NCBI RefSeq assembly: GCF_021462225.1 | Contig: NC_061800.1 | Span: 3,110,501 to 3,174,500 of the forward strand | Origin: Girardinichthys multiradiatus | Lineage: Eukaryota > Chordata > Actinopteri > Cyprinodontiformes > Goodeidae | DNA length: 64,000 nucleotides | Direction of reading: 5' to 3' | Shown here: positions 37,301 to 40,800 of the stretch, in pieces | How the letters are laid out: the number at the start of each line of letters is the position of its first letter | Position numbering within the stretch: the stretch's first letter is position 1 | Made by a program: the position numbers and the translations under genes | The notes under the pieces: model-generated | Told to the model about the DNA's origin: nothing | What the model saw: the letters and a program-made list of their open reading frames with translations, nothing else | Database searches by the model: none

Positions 37301-37571
37301 AGATGAATACTTTCATCATGTGAGTCAGGCAGCCAGGGATTTTGTGTTGTCAGTGCTGCAGGAGGATCCTAGGAAGAGGCCTAGTGCTACTTCATGTTTA
37401 CAACACCCATGGGTGGGCCGTGGGGGTGCTCAAGGAGGTGAGTATTCTAAGACGCCTCTGGACAGGTCGAGGCTGGCCACGTTCATCGACCGTAGAAGAC
37501 AGTTACATGATGTTCGTACCATTACCAACATCAAAGGTTTGGTGAGCAGCAGTATGGGCAACACACTGTGA
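1344..37571 (+). CDS. kalrn: kalirin (RhoGEF and Ser/Thr kinase), 3' part, 19 exons
   Basis: Kalirin is a large cytoplasmic Rho guanine-nucleotide exchange factor of the Trio family that acts on Rac/RhoG and RhoA and shapes actin in neurons. The window holds its C-terminal 944 or so residues, assembled from 19 exons with consistent phases and GT-AG borders. Domain order is end of DH2, PH2, Ser-rich linker, SH3-2, basic then acidic linker, Ig I-set, FN3, kinase, stop at 37569-37571. Kalirin is preferred over Trio because an FN3 domain sits between Ig and kinase, and because the block 'GGCNG...[13 protein letters not shown]' and 'LNPNFIQE' match kalirin as I know it. The upstream half (Sec14, spectrin repeats, GEF1, SH3-1) is outside the window. 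Teleosts often have two kalirin paralogues and I cannot say which this is. Introns are packed with transposons. Exons are listed separately below. Confidence 0.93.
1550..1627 (+). CDS. kalrn: kalirin exon, end of DH2
   Basis: Twenty-six codons, phase 0 to phase 0, acceptor 'ttattacag', donor GTGTGT. Contains '[14 protein letters not shown]', the strongly conserved C-terminal helix of the Trio/kalirin DH2 domain leading into the PH domain. Confidence 0.93.
1718..1903 (+). CDS. kalrn: kalirin exon, first half of PH2
   Basis: Sixty-two codons, phase 0 to phase 0, acceptor 'tcttcag', donor GTGGGT. '[13 protein letters not shown]' and '[16 protein letters not shown]' are the early beta strands of the second pleckstrin-homology domain. 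It ends with 'KKSIK'. Confidence 0.95.
2103..2274 (+). CDS. kalrn: kalirin exon, second half of PH2
   Basis: Starts in phase 0 after 'cccccacag' and ends in phase 1 at TCAG|GTGCTG. Encodes 'NDPCKFVL', '[13 protein letters not shown]' and the C-terminal PH helix '[10 protein letters not shown]'. The split Ala codon is completed by the next exon, giving 'ALQSPI', as expected for kalirin. Confidence 0.94.
3091..3305 (+). CDS. kalrn: kalirin exon, Ser-rich linker
   Basis: 215 nt, entering with two nucleotides of a split codon and ending in phase 0 at AGT|GTAAGT. It encodes 'LQSPIVYQ', then a low-complexity stretch rich in Ser, Arg and Pro (about residues 15-45 of the exon), then 'LKVSTSNG', a motif that precedes SH3-2 in kalirin. 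The linker is probably disordered. Confidence 0.9.
3605..3660. repeat. perfect 16-bp inverted repeat (hairpin)
   Basis: 3615-3630 (gggtatgatgtaggtg) is perfectly complementary to 3637-3652, with a 6-nt loop. It sits in the intron before the SH3 exon, close to a Tc1-like fragment. It could be a fold-back remnant of a DNA transposon. Confidence 0.9.
3700..3960 (-). mobile_element. Tc1-like transposase fragment
   Basis: The minus strand reads as a decayed Tc1 transposase around the second catalytic region ('[13 protein letters not shown]'-like text from 'ccaccaccatgctt' back through 'gcagcaaaacagccccactg'). Broken frames and missing ends show an old remnant. Confidence 0.7.
4103..4386 (+). CDS. 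kalrn: kalirin exon, second SH3 domain
   Basis: 284 nt from phase 0 to phase 2, acceptor 'cctatcctcag', donor GTAAGT. Encodes 'GGCNGLF', then the SH3 fold: '[22 protein letters not shown]' (ALYDY/RT-loop region), 'EGWLPGHVL' (the WxP ligand-binding block), then a Ser/Thr-rich tail. Reading on into the intron meets a TAA within the donor itself, so a transcript retaining this intron would end right after the SH3 domain. Confidence 0.95.
4387..6500. other. kalirin intron, no recognised element
   Basis: AT-rich intron sequence after the SH3 exon, beginning with a C-rich run (4391-4425). Open frames here are short and featureless. I see no RNA gene or repeat I can name. Confidence 0.5.
6500..6725 (-). 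mobile_element. degraded L2-type LINE 3' fragment
   Basis: Shares text with 45950-46140 (for example 'cttttaac...aagaacctccagcagaaccagg' and 'catgcatgt...acag'). It is an old, diverged piece of the same 3' LINE tail, oriented like the copy at 45.76-46.34 kb. Confidence 0.65.
7112..9037 (+). mobile_element. decayed Tc1-like transposon split by a LINE fragment
   Basis: The left end ('gaagtatttatacctcttaaattgtt...') and right end ('...gctaaaatgttcagactatgaatacttttgcc') are diverged inverted copies of each other. Between them lie decayed Tc1 transposase pieces: 7430-7520 (reaching 'ctctgatcagatgaga', the first catalytic Asp region) and 8490-8900 ('aaggtgacatgtggtggtggcggcatcatgctg', 'tcaagtccagacctgaat'). 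The middle is interrupted by a minus-strand LINE fragment at 7530-8480. No intact frame remains. Confidence 0.8.
7530..8480 (-). mobile_element. LINE 3' fragment inserted in Tc1 element
   Basis: Minus strand, same family as the LINE at 31.8-34.0 kb. It shows '[14 protein letters not shown]', '[22 protein letters not shown]', '[22 protein letters not shown]', and on the right the '[18 protein letters not shown]' region. It begins with the tail repeat 'tactcgtactcgtcgtcttcc' and lacks the 5' part. Similar text flanks it ('caaatttgt' and 'caatttttgt'), possibly a degraded target duplication. Confidence 0.85.
9960..10620 (+). mobile_element. decayed Tc1-like transposase relic
   Basis: The frame at 10351-10600 contains a '[14 protein letters not shown]...[14 protein letters not shown]' block that matches the Tc1 pattern W-R-K-x(n)-V-K-H-G-G-G-S-I-M-x-W-G, with 'KHGGGS' degraded to 'KYNGGS'. 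Upstream text (10040-10210) is consistent with earlier parts of a transposase, but in broken frames. Confidence 0.65.
10621..12481. other. kalirin intron, nothing recognised
   Basis: AT-rich sequence with only short open frames. No domain, RNA gene or tandem repeat seen. Confidence 0.5.
12482..12647 (+). CDS. kalrn: kalirin exon, basic linker after SH3-2
   Basis: Enters with one nucleotide completing the Lys codon begun at 4386 and ends in phase 0 at AAA|GTGAGT. Encodes '[15 protein letters not shown]', matching the kalirin block after SH3-2, then a Pro/Ser-rich stretch '[18 protein letters not shown]'. The intron before it is about 8.1 kb. Confidence 0.92.
12849..12884 (+). CDS. kalrn: possible 36-nt kalirin micro-exon
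   Basis: Twelve codons ([12 protein letters not shown]) lie between a good acceptor ('aatctgtcacacag') and a good donor (GTGAGA). It is phase 0 on both sides, so it can be included or skipped without changing frame. I do not recognise the peptide firmly, so this is a splice-signal-based call that transcripts must decide. Confidence 0.4.
12885..13971. other. kalirin intron, nothing recognised
   Basis: AT-rich intron sequence leading to the tandem array. No coding, RNA or mobile feature identified. Confidence 0.5.
13972..15255. repeat. tandem triplication of a 429-bp unit
   Basis: Three head-to-tail copies start at 13972, 14401 and 14830 ('cttaaaagttcatattgatgaag...'), exactly 429 bp apart. 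The third ends after 'ggcataaatt.tgtcag' near 15255. Copies 2 and 3 share variants ('aaactcagat', 'cacccagcgc') that differ from copy 1 ('aaactccgat', 'cactcagcac'), so the last duplication is the more recent. The array lies in the intron before the acidic-linker exon. Confidence 0.95.
15612..15674 (+). CDS. kalrn: kalirin exon, acidic linker
   Basis: Twenty-one codons, phase 0 to phase 0, acceptor 'tgtcaaccag', donor GTAATA. Encodes '[21 protein letters not shown]', an acidic Ser/Glu stretch resembling the kalirin segment just before the Ig domain. Confidence 0.9.
15707..16990 (+). mobile_element. decayed Tc1-like transposon with SINE inside
   Basis: Starts with a Tc1 terminus ('agtgctgtcgaaaagtattttt'). 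It contains text from the transposase N-terminal region ('tttatcagtctttaaagtgttacaaagtcatttctaaggctttgggactccag'), then a deletion. It ends with a diverged terminus around 16970-16990 ('gtggccaaatacattttta'). No open transposase frame. A SINE with its own 9-bp target duplication sits inside. Confidence 0.75.
16438..16819 (+). repeat. SINE with 9-bp target-site duplication
   Basis: The element body is 16447-16810, flanked by 'ttttataca' at 16438-16446 and 16811-16819. The head is tRNA-like, with a box-A-like 'gtggcacagttggtag' and box B 'gggttcaattccc'. The tail 'ctggagataggcaccagcttcccc...actgactgac' is the usual 3' end of this common fish family. Confidence 0.88.
17095..17407 (+). mobile_element. 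L2-type LINE, extreme 3' fragment
   Basis: A C-terminal reverse-transcriptase-protein fragment, '[24 protein letters not shown]' followed by '[20 protein letters not shown]'. Then comes the tail 'tttccctttgggattaataaagtatttttgaatt' with (gaatt) repeats. It is nearly identical to 57710-57990, so both are 3' ends of one family. Confidence 0.85.
18154..19416 (+). mobile_element. Tc1-like transposon, 1263 bp, TA-flanked
   Basis: Terminal inverted repeats 'caggggttggacaatgaaac...' at 18154 and its complement ending at 19416, with TA duplications at 18152-18153 and 19417-18418+1000 (i.e. 19417-19418). The transposase frame opens at 18340 with an N-terminal helix-turn-helix region ('[14 protein letters not shown]'). 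It stops at 18694, shifts frame, has a further stop at 18788-18790 just before 'FSDES', and returns to frame near 18840 for 'WAAISW', '[10 protein letters not shown]' and '[15 protein letters not shown]'. The DDE residues can be found but the gene is broken. Confidence 0.92.
18340..19390 (+). pseudogene. broken Tc1-like DD34E transposase
   Basis: A DDE transposase cutting and joining DNA at TA sites. Residues 1-118 are open (18340-18696) and cover the paired-type DNA-binding region. The segment 18699-18840 is readable only in another frame and contains a stop just before the first catalytic Asp region. From about 18841 the original frame carries '[12 protein letters not shown]', the second Asp in 'YKDDKAPIH' and the Glu in 'PDLNIIEP'. 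At least two frame changes and one or two stops make it a pseudogene. Confidence 0.88.
19490..22333 (+). mobile_element. L2-type LINE 3' part, interrupted by a Tc1 element
   Basis: The translated start shows '[27 protein letters not shown]' and '[15 protein letters not shown]', the C-terminal region of an L2-type LINE protein. Then follows a long untranslated tail, the same family (opposite strand) as 45764-46335 plus 49697-50475. The tail is split by a Tc1 element (21028-22272). It resumes at 22275 and ends with 'ggcgctatataaataaaaccgaattgaattgaat'. A block of about 60 bp at 19799-19862 recurs at 20102-20165. Confidence 0.82.
21028..22272 (-). mobile_element. internally deleted Tc1-like transposon
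   Basis: Ends carry the inverted repeat 'cactgctcaaaaaaa...agggaa' (21028 onward, and its complement to 22272). TA flanks the right end, while the left TA is mutated to TG. The minus strand holds transposase N-terminal text ('[45 protein letters not shown]') and part of the core ('[12 protein letters not shown]', '[20 protein letters not shown]'). After 'PGFLLS' it jumps straight to 3' sequence, so the second Asp (DNARPH) and the Glu region (PDLNPIE) are missing. Confidence 0.9.
22334..22456 (-). mobile_element. small Tc1-like transposase remnant
   Basis: The minus strand reads '[14 protein letters not shown]', recalling the Tc1 block 'VKHGGGSIMVWG'. Very short and degraded. The LINE tail seems to have inserted beside or into it. 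Confidence 0.4.
22457..23113. other. kalirin intron, AT-rich, nothing recognised
   Basis: Very AT-rich sequence between the LINE/Tc1 block and the next exon. No feature I can name apart from the polypyrimidine tract and CAG directly before 23114. Confidence 0.55.
23114..23141 (+). CDS. kalrn: kalirin short exon before Ig domain
   Basis: Only 28 nt, phase 0 to phase 1, acceptor 'gtttttcag', donor G|GTGAGA. Encodes 'LLNPNFIQE', identical in pattern to kalirin/Trio 'LNPNFIQE'. It joins to 'VAPEFLVPL' in the next exon. Confidence 0.93.
23325..24312 (-). mobile_element. internally deleted LINE (31.8-34.0 kb family)
   Basis: Minus strand. The 3' part (23340-23800) matches the '[12 protein letters not shown]...PPEELEEV' terminus and tail. 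Next to it at 23810-24030 is endonuclease-domain text ('[22 protein letters not shown]', '[12 protein letters not shown]'). Further 5' text runs to about 24312. The whole reverse transcriptase core is missing between the two, so this is a rearranged or deleted copy. Confidence 0.82.
24313..24420 (+). repeat. SINE 3' tail fragment
   Basis: 'cccatagactgctggagataggtatcagcttccccgcaaccc...actgactgtctgactgactg' matches the tail of the SINE at 16447-16810. The head is absent. Confidence 0.75.
24640..24980 (+). mobile_element. Tc1-like remnant with internal deletion
   Basis: Broken-frame text typical of a Tc1 transposase C-terminal part ('ttcctgcacagagtcctgacttcaaccctttagaacacc', i.e. [11 protein letters not shown]). 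A shortened middle ('ggatgcagtggaactctgaatg') precedes it. Confidence 0.65.
25246..25500 (-). pseudogene. PIF/Harbinger transposase first-exon fragment
   Basis: The minus-strand 84-codon frame reads '[47 protein letters not shown]', then '[14 protein letters not shown]'. This is the N-terminal region of HARBI1-like transposases (EYH-LLxELxxDxxRFxxYFRLSxxxFdxLL). Just past its end the minus strand reads TTGGTGAGTAAA, a good splice donor, fitting an exon 1 that originally spliced to the DDE domain. No catalytic part is seen nearby, so this is a fragment. Confidence 0.85.
26008..26170 (+). CDS. kalrn: kalirin exon, Ig domain first half
   Basis: Enters with two nucleotides completing Val and ends in phase 2 at AG|GTAAAA. 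Encodes '[43 protein letters not shown]'. The first Ig cysteine (in 'LCCKVCG') is present. The tryptophan expected in strand C ('TWKGP') is Val here (GTG at 26112-26114). That is unusual for an I-set domain and is discussed in the findings. Confidence 0.93.
26287..26408 (+). CDS. kalrn: kalirin exon, Ig domain second half
   Basis: Enters with one nucleotide completing Arg and ends in phase 1 at CAAG|GTGCCT. Encodes '[39 protein letters not shown]', the E-F-G strands of the I-set domain with the DxGxYxC motif. The intron before it is only 116 bp. Confidence 0.94.
26507..26638 (+). CDS. kalrn: kalirin exon, FN3 domain first half
   Basis: Enters with two nucleotides completing Gly after 'taaattaaag' and ends in phase 1 at GAAG|GTCTGT. 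Encodes '[28 protein letters not shown]...[11 protein letters not shown]'. The strand-B tryptophan and the 'YxVEYR' strand of a fibronectin III domain are visible. Confidence 0.9.
26733..26894 (+). CDS. kalrn: kalirin exon, FN3 domain second half
   Basis: Enters with two nucleotides completing Asp and ends in phase 1 at TGCA|GTAAGG. Encodes 'SFLWQQATS...[32 protein letters not shown]', the second half of the FN3 fold with the '[12 protein letters not shown]' signature. The exon before it is 94 bp away. Confidence 0.93.
26979..28582 (+). mobile_element. Tc1-like transposon with long, nearly perfect inverted repeats
   Basis: The element runs 26981-28580 between TA duplications at 26979-26980 and 28581-28582. 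The roughly 200-bp termini (26981-27182 and 28380-28580) differ by eye at only about three positions. Between them is an almost intact transposase. It lies in the intron between the FN3 and kinase parts of kalirin and is the best-preserved DNA transposon in the window. Confidence 0.96.
27309..28303 (+). pseudogene. Tc1 DD34E transposase, near-intact with C-terminal frame break
   Basis: Cut-and-paste transposase that joins ends at TA. From Met at 27309 about 290 codons are open. The N-terminal helix-turn-helix spans '[25 protein letters not shown]' (residues about 20-45), followed by a second DNA-binding half to about residue 110. The catalytic residues are the Asp in 'FSDESKF', the Asp in 'FQHDLAPAH' and the Glu in '[11 protein letters not shown]', with 34 residues between the last two. 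At about 28175-28185 the frame slips and stops at 28214, while the neighbouring frame carries the usual C-terminus ('[18 protein letters not shown]') to a stop at 28301-28303. The missing last 40 or so residues probably make this copy defective. Confidence 0.93.
28583..29520. other. kalirin intron, unclassified
   Basis: AT-rich sequence. An open frame at 29072-29275 ('[26 protein letters not shown]') has coding-like composition, but I cannot assign it to a family. It may be a transposon relic. Confidence 0.4.
29525..30290 (-). mobile_element. decayed L2-type LINE, endonuclease-RT junction to RT core
   Basis: The minus strand carries '[10 protein letters not shown]', 'YRANRT', '[15 protein letters not shown]' and, further 3', the region corresponding to [11 protein letters not shown]...DESAYR in broken frames. 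Same general family as the LINE at 46.4-49.7 kb but far older. Confidence 0.82.
30613..30691 (+). CDS. kalrn: kalirin exon, linker into kinase domain
   Basis: Enters with two nucleotides completing Asn and ends in phase 2 at GGAAG|GTAAAA. Read in the correct frame it gives '[25 protein letters not shown]', the kalirin segment 'WKENF(D/E)SA(Y/F)TE' that starts the kinase domain. The long open frame on the same strand is a different, wrong phase. Confidence 0.93.
30784..30835 (+). CDS. kalrn: kalirin exon, kinase glycine loop
   Basis: 52 nt. Enters with one nucleotide completing Arg and ends in phase 0 at GAG|GTAGGA. Encodes '[17 protein letters not shown]'. With the previous exon it forms the ATP-binding loop GRGRFSVV. 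Confidence 0.93.
31438..31695 (+). mobile_element. old LINE, left part (split by hAT element)
   Basis: Decayed text of the 31.8-34.0 kb LINE family: 'tcttggacacttgggtgaagagaggggcagagatgtcaactgatcacca', then 'gagcaatgtggctttcc', then 'tgtgttttgtggatctggaaaaggcc' (FVDLEKA). It is cut at the hAT target site and resumes at 35031. Confidence 0.8.
31745..34003 (+). CDS. LINE reverse transcriptase ORF (752 codons, hAT-derived start)
   Basis: Open without interruption. The first 20 or so residues come from the hAT arm by chance, and the LINE frame begins near '[12 protein letters not shown]'. Reverse transcriptase motifs follow in order: '[23 protein letters not shown]' (about residues 315-340), '[15 protein letters not shown]', '[18 protein letters not shown]', '[22 protein letters not shown]', the catalytic 'LFADDVVLL' (about 495), then 'FKYLGVLFT' and a C-terminal part with '[19 protein letters not shown]' and '[14 protein letters not shown]'. 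Retrotransposition in cis needs the endonuclease, which is missing, so it is probably not mobile by itself. Confidence 0.9.
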   Translation: MFNLDPESVLPFENKVFCTDHTDHHLVVSWIRWGRRKPDRLGRPKRIVRVCWERLADPLARDVFNSHLRESVDQIPRDVGDIESKWTMFSASIVDAAAHSCGRKVCSACRGGNPRTRWWTLAVRDAVKLKKESYQLWLACGTPEAADGYRGAMRAAAWAVAEAKTRTWEEFGEAMEKDYRLAPKRFWQTIRRLRRGKQYFANTVYSGGGELLTSTGDIIMRWEEYFEDLLNPVITHSLVETEAGDSGLDSFITQAEVTEVVKKLRGGRASGLDEICPEYLKSLDVVGLSWLTCLFNIAWWTGTAPLDWQTGVLVPLYKKGDRRVCSNYRGITLLNLPGKARVLERRVRPIVEPRLQEEQCGFRPGHGTLDQFYTLHRVLEGSWEFAQPVHMCFVDLEKAFDCVPRDALWGVLQEYGIGGPLLGAIGSLYKRSRSLVRIAGTKSDLFPVRVGVWQGCPLSPVLFITFMDRISRRSQGQEGVWLGDQRILSLLFADDVVLLVPSSQDLQHALWQFATECEAAGMKIGSSKSEAMVLDRKRVACPLQVGGEFLPQVEFKYLGVLFTSEGRMEREINRRIGAAATVMGTLCRSFVVKRELSRKAKLSICRSVYIPTLTYGHELWVMTKRTRSRIQAAEMSFLRRVAGHCLRDRVRSLGIRERLGVEPLLLHIERSQLRWLGHLYRMPPGRLPWEVFQAHPTGKRPMGWPRTRWRDYVSRLAWECLGLPPEELEEVSGERDVWASLLSLLPPRPFPG
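31808..34032 (+). mobile_element. young LINE, 5'-truncated, inside hAT element
   Basis: Starts at the last motif of the endonuclease domain ('TDHHLVVS') and runs through the reverse transcriptase to the tail '...gcggtagacgacgagtacgagta'. Most of the endonuclease domain is absent, a typical 5' truncation. The repeated 'actgatcac' at 31799-31816 marks the left junction. The same family recurs at 7.5-8.5, 23.3-24.3, and 31.4/35.0-36.3 kb. I did not assign its clade. Confidence 0.88.
34033..35030. other. right arm of hAT element, no gene
   Basis: AT-rich sequence between the LINE tail and the hAT right terminus. No hAT transposase motif seen on either strand. Confidence 0.6.
35031..36292 (+). 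mobile_element. old LINE, right part
   Basis: Continuation of the decayed LINE cut at 31695. After a SINE-like insert it shows 'VGLCQDCPL', '[29 protein letters not shown]', '[15 protein letters not shown]', 'YVPTLTYGH', '[31 protein letters not shown]' and 'RWFRHLIRM'. It ends in 'aatggatggatggatg' near 36292. Several stops interrupt it. It is clearly more diverged than the copy nested inside the hAT. Confidence 0.87.
35118..35352 (-). repeat. SINE-like insert in old LINE
   Basis: 'ttgtatagcgctttattaggtccccagagaccccaaagtgctttacac' and '...cagcaggcatgacgggtgtagtgtctttgcccaaggacacaatgac' are typical text of a common teleost short repeat read on its minus strand. It interrupts the old LINE between the segments matching 'GAIGSLY' and '[10 protein letters not shown]'. 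Confidence 0.7.
36493..36641 (+). CDS. kalrn: kalirin exon, kinase N-lobe
   Basis: Phase 0 to phase 2, acceptor 'tcttctgtccag', donor CT|GTGAGT. Encodes '[23 protein letters not shown]', with the ATP-binding Lys at 36502-36504 and the helix-C Glu in 'HEADIL'. Then come '[10 protein letters not shown]' and 'LMLILEL', the hinge. Confidence 0.96.
36783..36921 (+). CDS. kalrn: kalirin exon, kinase hinge to catalytic loop
   Basis: Phase 2 to phase 0, acceptor 'tgcatgtttaag', donor AAG|GTGATA. Encodes '[46 protein letters not shown]'. The catalytic Asp (36913-36915) sits in HLDLK in place of the canonical HRDLK, as is usual in the kalirin/Trio and DAPK-like kinases. Confidence 0.96.
37014..37571 (+). 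CDS. kalrn: kalirin terminal coding exon, kinase C-lobe
   Basis: 185 codons plus TGA. Starts in phase 0 after 'ctctctgttgcag' with 'PENIMVDLR'. Visible kinase motifs are '[11 protein letters not shown]' (DLG at 37068-37076 instead of DFG), '[11 protein letters not shown]' (APE motif), '[21 protein letters not shown]', and '[14 protein letters not shown]' (final Arg region). The tail '[22 protein letters not shown]' matches the kalirin C-terminus in pattern. All residues needed for catalysis appear present. Confidence 0.97.
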   Translation, partial: PENIMVDLRAPTPSVKLIDLGDAIQLSANRRYVHLLLGNPEFAAPELIRGTPVSVATDLWSVGVLAYVMLSGVSPFLDESPEETCVNICRLDFCFPDEYFHHVSQAARDFVLSVLQEDPRKRPSATSCLQHPWVGRGGAQGGEYSKTPLDRSRLATFIDRRRQLHDVRTITNIKGLVSSSMGNTL

Positions 37572-37796
37572 CGGAGAGATCAATGAACATTTAGTCCATC
37601 TGTGAGCGCCAACACTAAAATGTCTTTACTATTTACTGTCATATGGACATATGAATGGAAAAGGTTCCTGTTTGGTCCAACATTTAATATTCTTGGTTCT
37701 GTATGGGTGTCTCTTTATATATTTGCATAAGTTATTTATTTCACAACCTCTTAATTTATTATTTTCTGTCTTTGTTTTAAAAATCCATTATAACCC

Positions 37797-37802
37797 AATA
37801 AA
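37797..37802 (+). promoter_or_regulatory. polyadenylation signal of kalirin
   Basis: AATAAA 226 nt after the stop codon, the first canonical signal downstream. A longer 3' UTR using later signals cannot be excluded. Confidence 0.6.
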
Positions 37803-40800
37803 AATCAACTCAGCTATGTAGAGAGAAACCATAGAAACACACTCTGGGATCACTAAAAAGGAGGAGTCAGAGCTTAGTTACATTGTTAATATTTACACCA
37901 AGATTTACTGGTTTTAAATATAGCAGAGAAGCTGAAGTTATTTTTCATGTAAATTGTTCACACCTTACAGAAAACATGAAACTTTGACAAGTCAACAAGA
38001 ATCCTCTAAGCTTTCTTCATTATCCCTGATAAAGAAGTGTAAAACAAATCCTTAAAATATGCAGTAGCATAATCTCACCCTTAATAATTATAATTTTTTA
38101 TCATTATGCAAATTCCAAATATTCACTGGGGAAAAAGTTAGCAATAAGAAATAATTGTTTTTGAGCAAAATCACAGGTAGCACAGTTATTGTTACCCTGC
38201 TGTTAATATAACCCTTTTACAACTATTTATTCAAATGTTTTGGATCATCAATCTTTTGAAAGTTCCAATGATGACCTGTTTTTACATTACATACTTTAAA
38301 GGCACAGACCATCAAATTATTATTAAAAAATGTTTCAAAGAGAAAACGATGCATCCTAAAAAGGATCCCAGAGTCTTTGGAAGACAACAGTATCACAGAT
38401 CCTCCTCCTATACTTGGTGGGCATGAGGTGTTTCTCTATGTACTCTATATTTTTTTGTTTCAGGGCAAACAATCACTTCCTGTGTTTATTGCCAAAAAGC
38501 TAAATTCTTAGTTTTCAGTTTAGAAAACTCAAAATGTTTGTATTTGTAAAAGTAGAATGGAAAATGAGTGTTATAGAAACATGGTGCCCACAAGAATAAT
38601 AATGAGGATAATATTCATATCTAAATTGAATATGGGAGTCATAGGAAGATGCTATTTTTTGGGGTCATATTTTTCCTTAAAGTAGTAATGCAGCTAAGGT
38701 AAAATGTAGAACTGTTAACAAATCTGATCCCTAGCAGCTCTGTTATTGGTTTGCAATACATGTCCATCAGAATACAGTGTACTGTTGCTCCAGGGCACAC
38801 AGAAGGCACTGAGTTCTGGAGCCAGCTCACTCTGTATGCTGTGGTACAGAGCTGGGCTTAGTGCTGATTTTTTTTATCCACCCTGCTGTGATGAGAATGG
38901 AAAGCACTTCTTATTATCAAACATTATTTTTGGAGAAGGATTTGTAGGATTTGTTTAGATTAATTGAAAAAATGGAACGATGCAGTACTTTACATCAGCT
39001 TAAAATAGTTGTTCTGGTTCTTTCAGTAAGCAGAGTGGATGAAGCTCTTAACTAAGAGTCAGTCCCAGCCTAATGCACCCAGGTTTTCTTTAACATGCAT
39101 TTAAGGGTAGTTTTATTTGTGTATAAATAATTAGATCTGGGAAGGACTGGGAAGCAATGTTATTTTTCTGTTGGATGGTACAGCACCTGGACGTTTTGCG
39201 GCAGTCTCTTTTCAGTGTTAAAGACTTAAAATCAGGTTTTCACAAAATCACCAATGTAACATATAAATTTATTTTGTTAGAATTATTTAAACTTAACTGA
39301 AGACAGGTCCAGCAGAAATGCATGGTGTGTTTTAATAGAATATGGTGTTATCCATGATATGATAAAAACTACACACAACTACAGGTTGCAAACAGTTAGA
39401 TTAACAGTAGATTGTTTTTGTACTCCTGTATAGGCTTCTGTTGGACAGTACCTTCAAGTGTAGTTATGAATGTGAAGATTTTGTTTTGTTTGGCACTGTG
39501 CAAAGATAAAAAAAAGATCATTTGTTTTCCCTTATATTCAGCAGCTAGAGTTTATACAGGACCATTGGATCAAATGGAAGAATAGGAAGAGTGCCTCCTC
39601 ACGTCATGCTGCTGTTTATAAAGATACTTTTTGTGTAGAATTGTGGCATGTAGTTTACAGAACAGCAGAACTGCCAGCAATTGTCTCCATATAAAACCAC
39701 CTGGGATGGGTTTAAAATCAGGTTATAAATGTATTTGTTTTCAGGAAAGTCAAACTTAAATCACTGGTACAAAAACGAGATCCATTTTCACAGCTATTGG
39801 GTCAAACATCTCCAGCCTCTACCGGCCACTGTTGCAAAAGTCCTGCCTGTTTTGTGGTGATGTCACTGCTTGGCTGATTTTTAAGGCGGATGTTTACTGT
39901 TCTGTTCCAAGTTAATAATGAATGTATTTCTTAGAGAATGTGTTCTGTAAGTATTGTGTCGTCATAGACCACTGTCCATATATCACGAGTACCTTAGGAA
40001 GCATTCAGTGTACTGCAGTAGAAAGCCTTTATTTCCAAGCAGATGACTCAGTTGTACAGTAGTAAGCAACAGAAAGTTTTATTGATGTCAACATCCACTA
40101 AAATGTGTGTGTGTTCTGTGTTCATGAGTGCAGCTGTAAAAAGAAATGTTCAGGTTTGGACAATGCTGGTGGATTTCAGTCAGATCTGTTTAGCGCTGTT
40201 ACTCATACAGTAGACCATTTACACACACTTCATCATATTCAATGGGAAACAGCAGCTTTGATTGTTTGGTAGTAAAATGTGAAACAGTATATGTGAGATT
40301 CTCCCTTCTTTGAGTTACTGCCCATAAACACCCAATAATAATAAAAGCTGCAAGCAGTAACACTGGATACTAACACCTACAGATGATTTAAAGGGTGCCC
40401 ATGGTCAAGGAACATTGTCAGTAAGAACAGTCATAGTAAAAAACCAAAGCAACCCTCTGTCACTACCAGCACTTTCATGCATGAAGGATCTGGCTTTTAA
40501 AAGTGTAGCGTCGATATAATACATTAAACTATATAAATAAATAAAAAAGAAATTAGATTCTTAATTTGTCAAAAATCCATCTGAAGAATAAATTCTGTCC
40601 TTCCAACTAAACAAATTACAACACAGTTTTAAAAAAGGCAAGCAGATTCTGTGTATTACTCAGATTAAGATTTCTTTAACATAAAAATAATTACACTTAA
40701 ATACATTATTGTAAGAAAAACTGGGAACAAGAAAGTAACACAATAAAAGATTATATTAATTATTCATCAAACTTATGTCTGCTTCCAGATTATTTAAGTG

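Noticed and set aside
1344..37571. Trio instead of kalirin
   Set aside because: A fibronectin III domain is present between the Ig and kinase domains, and the SH3/linker motifs fit kalirin. Trio lacks this FN3 domain.
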